From contig JBMNQG010000062.1 of assembly GCA_050944015.1 (NCBI GenBank), positions 1-9,916 on the forward strand: a stretch of 9,916 bases of DNA, in the 5' to 3' direction. Below are positions 6,480 to 9,916 of the stretch, one piece after another; position 1 is the first letter of the stretch, and each line of letters opens with the position of its first letter. Source of the DNA: DUOX01 sp050944015 (lineage in GTDB: Bacteria > Bacillota > Clostridia > Oscillospirales > Oscillospiraceae). Under the pieces are notes generated by a model. That model did no database searches and had not been told where the DNA came from. It was given only the letters and a program-made list of their open reading frames with translations. The position numbers and the translations under genes were made by a program.

Positions 6480-7316
6480 TTAGCCCTGGTTCATGGGCTG
6501 AAGCTTGATGGCCTCGTTCATCATGTTTTTGTAGTCGTCGGGAGTATATCCGTCCAGAATCTTGTTTATCGCATCCAGCAGCTCGCTGTTGCCTTTCTGT
6601 ACCGACATGCAAATATTAATCTCTTCCTCAGTTACCTTAAATTCGCCCTCCGTGCCCGTAAAGTCCAGCATTACCATGTTGGGGTAAACCTCACAGGCTG
6701 CAAGGGCGGTGGGCTGGTCCGTAACGACCAGGTCCACGGCGCCGGAGTCCAGAGCCATGAGCATTGCGGTGGCCGTCTCCTGGGCGGGAAGTATGTTGGC
6801 GTCGGGAATCTGGGGAAGGCAGTTGTCATACCAGATCGTTCCTATCTGGGAGGTGCAGGTGGCGCCGGCCAGGTCTGCAACGCCCTTGGCGGAGGCGTAG
6901 GGGCTGTCCTTCATTGTCAGTACCACAATGCTGGCATAATAGTAGGGATTTGTAAAATCAACTTTCTCTGCACGCTCGGGAGTCGGGGACTGGCCTGCTA
7001 TAACCAGGTCCACATCGCCGGTCACAATGGCGGGAACAAGGGAATCCCAGTCCAGCTTGACAATTTCCAGTTCGTATCCCAGCTTCTCGGCGACTAACTT
7101 GGCCCACATTACGTCGTAGCCGTAGGCGTAGTCGGAGGTGCCGGAAATTTTGACGGCCCCGTTGGAATCATCGGTCTGAGTCCAGTTATAGGGGGGATAA
7201 GCGCACTCCATGGCTACCCGAAGCGTTTTAGATTTCTTTCCTCCACAGCCTGTCAGCACCAGTGTGAGCAGCAGGCTCAAAACCAGCAGGAAAACTACTC
7301 TTCTTCTCATTCGCAT
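6480..7316 (-). CDS. Lysine-riboswitch-controlled amino acid ABC binding lipoprotein
   Basis: Extracellular solute-binding protein of family 3 (HisJ/GlnH type), 278 residues. The N-terminus MRMRRR plus a hydrophobic core and lipobox VLTGC predicts lipid attachment at C24. The ligand-domain marks are RVAMECAYPPYNW (33-45), FTNPYYYAS (121-129), the SPTPERAEKVDF block whose Arg (R115) normally binds the ligand carboxylate, and VVTDQPTA with an Asp (D200) that normally binds the amino group. AAGGAG at 7321-7326 decides the start; ATGs at 7316 and 7310 both fit, and the earlier is given. The frame could extend to 7355, but that would include the terminator T-run and the ribosome binding site. Riboswitch context makes lysine the likely ligand; histidine, arginine or ornithine as additional ligands cannot be excluded from sequence. 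Confidence 0.93.
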   Translation of the reverse strand: MRMRRRVVFLLVLSLLLTLVLTGCGGKKSKTLRVAMECAYPPYNWTQTDDSNGAVKISGTSDYAYGYDVMWAKLVAEKLGYELEIVKLDWDSLVPAIVTGDVDLVIAGQSPTPERAEKVDFTNPYYYASIVVLTMKDSPYASAKGVADLAGATCTSQIGTIWYDNCLPQIPDANILPAQETATAMLMALDSGAVDLVVTDQPTALAACEVYPNMVMLDFTGTEGEFKVTEEEINICMSVQKGNSELLDAINKILDGYTPDDYKNMMNEAIKLQPMNQG

Positions 7317-7342
7317 TTCACTCCTTAAAAAAATTACATAAT

Positions 7343-7379
7343 AAAAGTGGCCCATGACACTATGTCAGCATCATAGACC
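7343..7379 (-). terminator. Switchable terminator of the lysine riboswitch
   Basis: On the minus strand, bases 7379 to 7349 fold into a continuous 14-bp stem with a three-base loop, including several G-U pairs, followed by ACTTTT (T-run at 7343-7346). Within the left arm, CTATGAT (7376-7370) is complementary to ATCATAG (7429-7423), which largely overlaps the 3' strand of aptamer helix P1. When lysine holds P1 closed the terminator can form; without lysine the two sevenmers can pair as an antiterminator. This is the classical off-switch design. Confidence 0.8.
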
Positions 7380-7423
7380 CCGAAATTTGAATGCGGCAGG
7401 CCGCAGACCAAAATCCAGTTGGC

Positions 7424-7595
7424 TATGATAGCTCTCCACATATATGATATGTGACAGTATTTTGCATATTCTGCAAAATCCCAGCACAGCACCTGTGGCA
7501 ACAGGATGCTGTACTTCGGCGATGACTCCTTTCCCATACGGCGGCTTGCCAACCTTTATTCCGCTGGTACTCTTAGTAACCGCGCCTCTATCATA
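7424..7595 (-). promoter_or_regulatory. Lysine riboswitch (L-box) aptamer
   Basis: The minus strand shows the conserved lysine aptamer layout. P1 is a perfect 8-bp helix (7588-7595 with 7424-7431). After it come GATAGAGGCGCGG and AAGAGTA (7574-7568), the loop-E-type motif of P2. The core GGGAAAGGAGTCATCGCCGAAGT is split here as GAAAGG and CGCCGAAGT (7521-7513). P3 is a long stem at 7483-7515, P4 an 8-bp stem (7459-7466/7472-7479), then CTGTCA, P5 (7437-7443/7447-7453) and GGAGAGCTATC closing P1. The order and motifs resemble the well-known Bacillus lysC leader. Binding of L-lysine should reduce expression of the downstream transporter. Confidence 0.93.
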
Positions 7596-7621
7596 CTGCA
7601 TGGGTATCCCACGTTTCCTTC

Positions 7622-7650
7622 ATTATATAGGCTTGTCCCCCGCTTGTCAA
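7622..7650 (-). promoter_or_regulatory. Consensus sigma-A promoter of the lysine transporter operon
   Basis: On the minus strand TTGACA (7650-7645) and TATAAT (7627-7622) are separated by exactly 17 bases, a perfect match to the housekeeping consensus at both boxes. Transcription should start near 7615, about 20 nt before aptamer helix P1. Such a strong promoter fits control mainly by the riboswitch rather than by an activator. Confidence 0.93.
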
Positions 7651-7879
7651 CCTTTTGCGCCATAATTCTGCCGACAATTACTCAGTCTCATTTACCTTAT
7701 ATATAATAATATTTCTTTATCACTGAGATTTGAAATCAGTATTTCCTCCTATGGCGCGCTATTAGTAAAATATTAGTGGGTTAGTACGCCTTTTGCCGGG
7801 GTTTTTAACCCGTCCTGCGCAAAATCCCATCCGAAGATAATATAAAAATATAAGCAAAAAGCTATTGGAGGAATGTACA
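7651..7879 (+). promoter_or_regulatory. Upstream region of the flavoenzyme gene, with candidate -10 and short repeats
   Basis: This 229-base stretch has no supportable gene. A TATAAT lies at 7702-7707 on the plus strand but has no good -35 box, so the promoter is uncertain. An inverted repeat ACTGA-N9-TCAGT spans 7722-7740, and CTCAGT (7681-7686) is complementary to ACTGAG (7722-7727). ATTAGT occurs at 7761-7766 and 7772-7777, with TTAGT at 7781-7785, spaced roughly one helical turn. GGGTT/AACCC forms a small hairpin at 7799-7811. These could be operator elements for the flavoenzyme gene, but no regulator is known from the window. GGAGGA at 7867-7872 is its ribosome binding site. Confidence 0.35.
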
Positions 7880-9847
7880 ATGAAGCTGAAGTACCCACAT
7901 CTGTTTTCGCCTATAAAAGTGGGTAACAGGATTCTGAAAAACAGGATTTTCACCGCACCTTCCAACCACTGTCTCCAAGGCACGGAGAGCTACCCCACCG
8001 AGGCGGCCATGGTCTACTATGCCTCCAAAGCCAGGGGCGGCGCCGCTCTGATTCAATGTGGTTCGGCCCGGGTTGACCCCCGCCTTTACGATCCCCGCTG
8101 CTCAAAGCAGAAAGTCTGGAACCAGTACAACTTTCATGACGAGTATAACCTGCGCTACTTCAAGCAACAAACCGACCTCATCCACTTCTACGGGGCCCTG
8201 GCTACAACGGAACTTCTTCAGCAGCCCTACGGCGGCCTCACCAAAGCGGATATGGAGTGGACGACCATATACGACGTAATGGACGAAGTCCTTCCCGACG
8301 GCACCGTGGTAAAGGCCATGGACCTGCAGGAAATGCAGCGTATGGCGAAAGCCTACGCCGACCACGCGGAAATGGCGCTTAAAGCCGGTTTCGACGCGAT
8401 ACTCATCCACGGCGGCCACGGCATGCAGCTGGAGCGCTTCATCTCCCCCCGCTACAACAAGCGCACCGATGAATTCGGCGGCTCCCTCGCAAACCGCGCA
8501 AAATACCCCATAATGGTGCTAGACGCCATTCGCGAAAGGGTGGGCGACAGGCTGCTGATAGAGTACCGCATATCCGGAGACGAGCGCAGCGATGGCGGCT
8601 TGAAGATAGACGAATGCATCGAGTTTATTGAGATGATACAGGACAAGATAGACATGGTCCATGTTTCCGCCGGTGACGTGGGTTACGGCCCCACCCGGGC
8701 TATAATGCACCCCTCGGGATTCCTGCCCGATATGCCCAACGCCTACCTGGCGAAGGCTGTGAAAGAATCCGGACGCATACGCATACCGGTAATTACCGTC
8801 GGCGGAATGTATGACCCCGAGCAGTTGGAGGGCATCATTGCCCGCGGGGAGGCCGACGCGGTGGCAACCGTCCGGGCTATAATCGCCGACCCCGACATGC
8901 CCAACAAGGCAAAGTACGGCCGCACCGAGGACATCCGCCCCTGCGTTAAGTGCTTCACGTGCCTTGACGACCACAAGGAAAACCATTATTTCTCCTGCGC
9001 CGTCAATCCCGAAATAGGGCGTCAGCATCATTTCCCCTACATAATCACTCCCAAGGCGGAGCCTAAAAACGTGGTGGTAATTGGCGGTGGCCCCGCCGGC
9101 ATGCAGGCCGCCATCACCGCCGCTTCCAGGGGCCACAACGTGACGCTTGTTGAGAAATCCGACCATCTCGGCGGTACAATAACCTTCGCCGACAACGTGG
9201 GGTTCAAGAGAGACCTGAAGAAGTTCAAGGAATACCTCATCAGGCAGACGATAAAGTCCGGCGCTAAGGTTTTGCTGAACACCGAGGCGACACCCGAAAC
9301 CATCGCCGCCATGAATCCCGACGTAGTCATAGCGGCTCTGGGCGCGGAACCCGCGAAGCCCCCCATTCCGGGCATTGACGGAAAGAACGTTCTGTTCGCA
9401 AAAGACGTTTACACCAATATCGATTGCGTGGGCAAGAAAGTCGTCATTGTGGGCGGCGGCCAGGTGGGCTGCGAGACGAGCTGTTATCTTGGACAGACCG
9501 GAAGGGACGTGACCCTTATTGAGATGACCAAAAAGGTTGCGGCAGATTCTATGTTCACCTATCGCATACACCTAGTGGAGCTTCTGGAAAGCGTCGCAAA
9601 AGTTGTCACCGAGGCAAAATGCTCCCGCATCACCGAAAACGGAGTATATTACATTGACGGCGAAGGCAACGAGCAGTTCCTTGAGGCCGACTCAGTGGTA
9701 ATAGCCGCCGGAATGAAAGCCCGCTCGGAGGAGGCGGAGAGGTTTAGAGACGTTGCCATTGAATTCAGGGCCATCGGCGACTGCGTCCGCGCCAAAAACG
9801 TCCGTGAAGCCATCAGGGGCGGTTTTGACTTCGCCATGCAAATCTAG
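7880..9847 (+). CDS. OYE-type FMN/4Fe-4S/FAD oxidoreductase (2-enoate reductase / dienoyl-CoA reductase-like)
   Basis: Multidomain flavoenzyme of 655 residues, normal for this group (about 640-680). Residues 1-340 form an Old Yellow Enzyme FMN barrel, with FSPIKVGNRILKNRIFTAP (9-27), HGGHG (177-181) and FISPRYNKRTDEFGGSLANR (187-206). Cysteines 355, 358, 361 and 373 should hold a 4Fe-4S cluster. An FAD-binding GGGPAGMQAA (402-411) and a second dinucleotide site VGGGQVGCE (524-532) follow, ending with the FAD motif AIGDCVRAKNVREAIRGG. Relatives reduce carbon-carbon double bonds of enoates or enoyl-CoAs (2-enoate, cinnamate or dienoyl-CoA reductases), act on bile acids (BaiCD/BaiH), or demethylate amines; the substrate cannot be told here. 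Start at ATG 7880 is set by GGAGGA seven bases before; an in-frame TTG at 7865 is less likely. It is divergent from the lysine transporter and 15 nt ahead of the next gene. Confidence 0.9.
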   Translation: MKLKYPHLFSPIKVGNRILKNRIFTAPSNHCLQGTESYPTEAAMVYYASKARGGAALIQCGSARVDPRLYDPRCSKQKVWNQYNFHDEYNLRYFKQQTDLIHFYGALATTELLQQPYGGLTKADMEWTTIYDVMDEVLPDGTVVKAMDLQEMQRMAKAYADHAEMALKAGFDAILIHGGHGMQLERFISPRYNKRTDEFGGSLANRAKYPIMVLDAIRERVGDRLLIEYRISGDERSDGGLKIDECIEFIEMIQDKIDMVHVSAGDVGYGPTRAIMHPSGFLPDMPNAYLAKAVKESGRIRIPVITVGGMYDPEQLEGIIARGEADAVATVRAIIADPDMPNKAKYGRTEDIRPCVKCFTCLDDHKENHYFSCAVNPEIGRQHHFPYIITPKAEPKNVVVIGGGPAGMQAAITAASRGHNVTLVEKSDHLGGTITFADNVGFKRDLKKFKEYLIRQTIKSGAKVLLNTEATPETIAAMNPDVVIAALGAEPAKPPIPGIDGKNVLFAKDVYTNIDCVGKKVVIVGGGQVGCETSCYLGQTGRDVTLIEMTKKVAADSMFTYRIHLVELLESVAKVVTEAKCSRITENGVYYIDGEGNEQFLEADSVVIAAGMKARSEEAERFRDVAIEFRAIGDCVRAKNVREAIRGGFDFAMQI

Positions 9848-9862
9848 GCGGGAGTGTGAAAT

Positions 9863-9916
9863 ATGTATTTAGGCATTTTGGTGTGTCTGATACTTGGTGT
9901 ATTGGCGACCTGGCTG
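9863..9916 (+). CDS. N-terminus of a hydrophobic, probably membrane protein (partial)
   Basis: An ATG at 9863, eight bases after GGGAG (9850-9854), opens 18 codons that run off the window: MYLGILVCLILGVLATWL. This is one hydrophobic segment with no charged residue, fitting a first transmembrane helix or signal anchor. It starts 15 nt after the flavoenzyme stop, so it is likely co-transcribed with it and may be a partner such as a transporter. Too little is visible to assign a family. Confidence 0.6.
   Translation, partial: MYLGILVCLILGVLATWL

Noticed and set aside
7317..7615. T-box leader before the amino acid transporter
   Set aside because: No T-box sequence motif was seen, and the conserved lysine aptamer motifs explain the whole leader.
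7653..7824. Inverted repeat TTTTGCGC (7653-7660) and GCGCAAAA (7817-7824)
   Set aside because: Eight bases separated by about 156 bases in an AT-rich region is easily a chance match, and nothing between them looks like a mobile element.
8519..9571. Long minus-strand open frame of 350 codons
   Set aside because: It lies wholly within the flavoenzyme gene in antisense, has no recognisable domain, and reflects the codon bias of the real gene.
1..9916. tRNA, rRNA, CRISPR array or defence system
   Set aside because: No cloverleaf-type sequence, no regularly spaced repeats, and no nuclease, toxin or defence domain was recognised on either strand.

Overview
The window looks like a chromosomal segment of an anaerobic, Gram-positive-type bacterium, most likely a member of Bacillota/Clostridia. 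The evidence is strong AGGAGG-type ribosome binding sites, a perfect sigma-A promoter, a lysine (L-box) riboswitch with a terminator-type expression platform, a lipoprotein-anchored solute-binding protein, and an oxygen-sensitive-type OYE/4Fe-4S/FAD enoate-reductase-like flavoenzyme. The taxon is inferred; no rRNA or marker gene is present.

Left part (1-4890, + strand): a branched-chain amino acid type (HAAT family) ABC importer operon in the order livK-livH-livM-livG-livF. The genes are tightly packed: livH/livM overlap by 1 nt, and livM/livG and livG/livF by 8 nt each. Two of the five genes are damaged as read. livK has lost its start, signal peptide and first strand/helix: in-frame homology begins only at about position 132, abutting a very AT-rich 131-base segment with a hairpin that looks foreign (a possible transposon end or contig-end repeat). 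livG carries an apparent one-base deletion near 3631 that splits the ATPase between two frames. livHM and livF look intact. The operon ends in a long hairpin terminator, followed by a second hairpin.

Middle part (4890-7650, - strand): a second, three-gene polar amino acid ABC importer transcribed toward the liv operon, in the order lipoprotein binding protein, permease, ATPase. Its leader (about 7317-7615) holds a consensus promoter, a full lysine riboswitch aptamer and a switchable terminator. This identifies lysine as the regulating ligand and very probably the transported substrate. A stem-loop between the binding-protein and permease genes probably sets their expression ratio.

Right part (7650-9916, + strand): a divergent intergenic region with short repeats, then a 655-residue flavoenzyme (FMN barrel, 4Fe-4S cluster, FAD/NAD domain) of the 2-enoate reductase / 2,4-dienoyl-CoA reductase type, and the first 18 codons of a hydrophobic protein that runs off the window.

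Taken together this is an amino acid uptake region beside a fermentative reductase gene. I did not find a clearly new biological system. The most informative signals are the lysine riboswitch that assigns the second transporter, and the double lesion in the liv operon.
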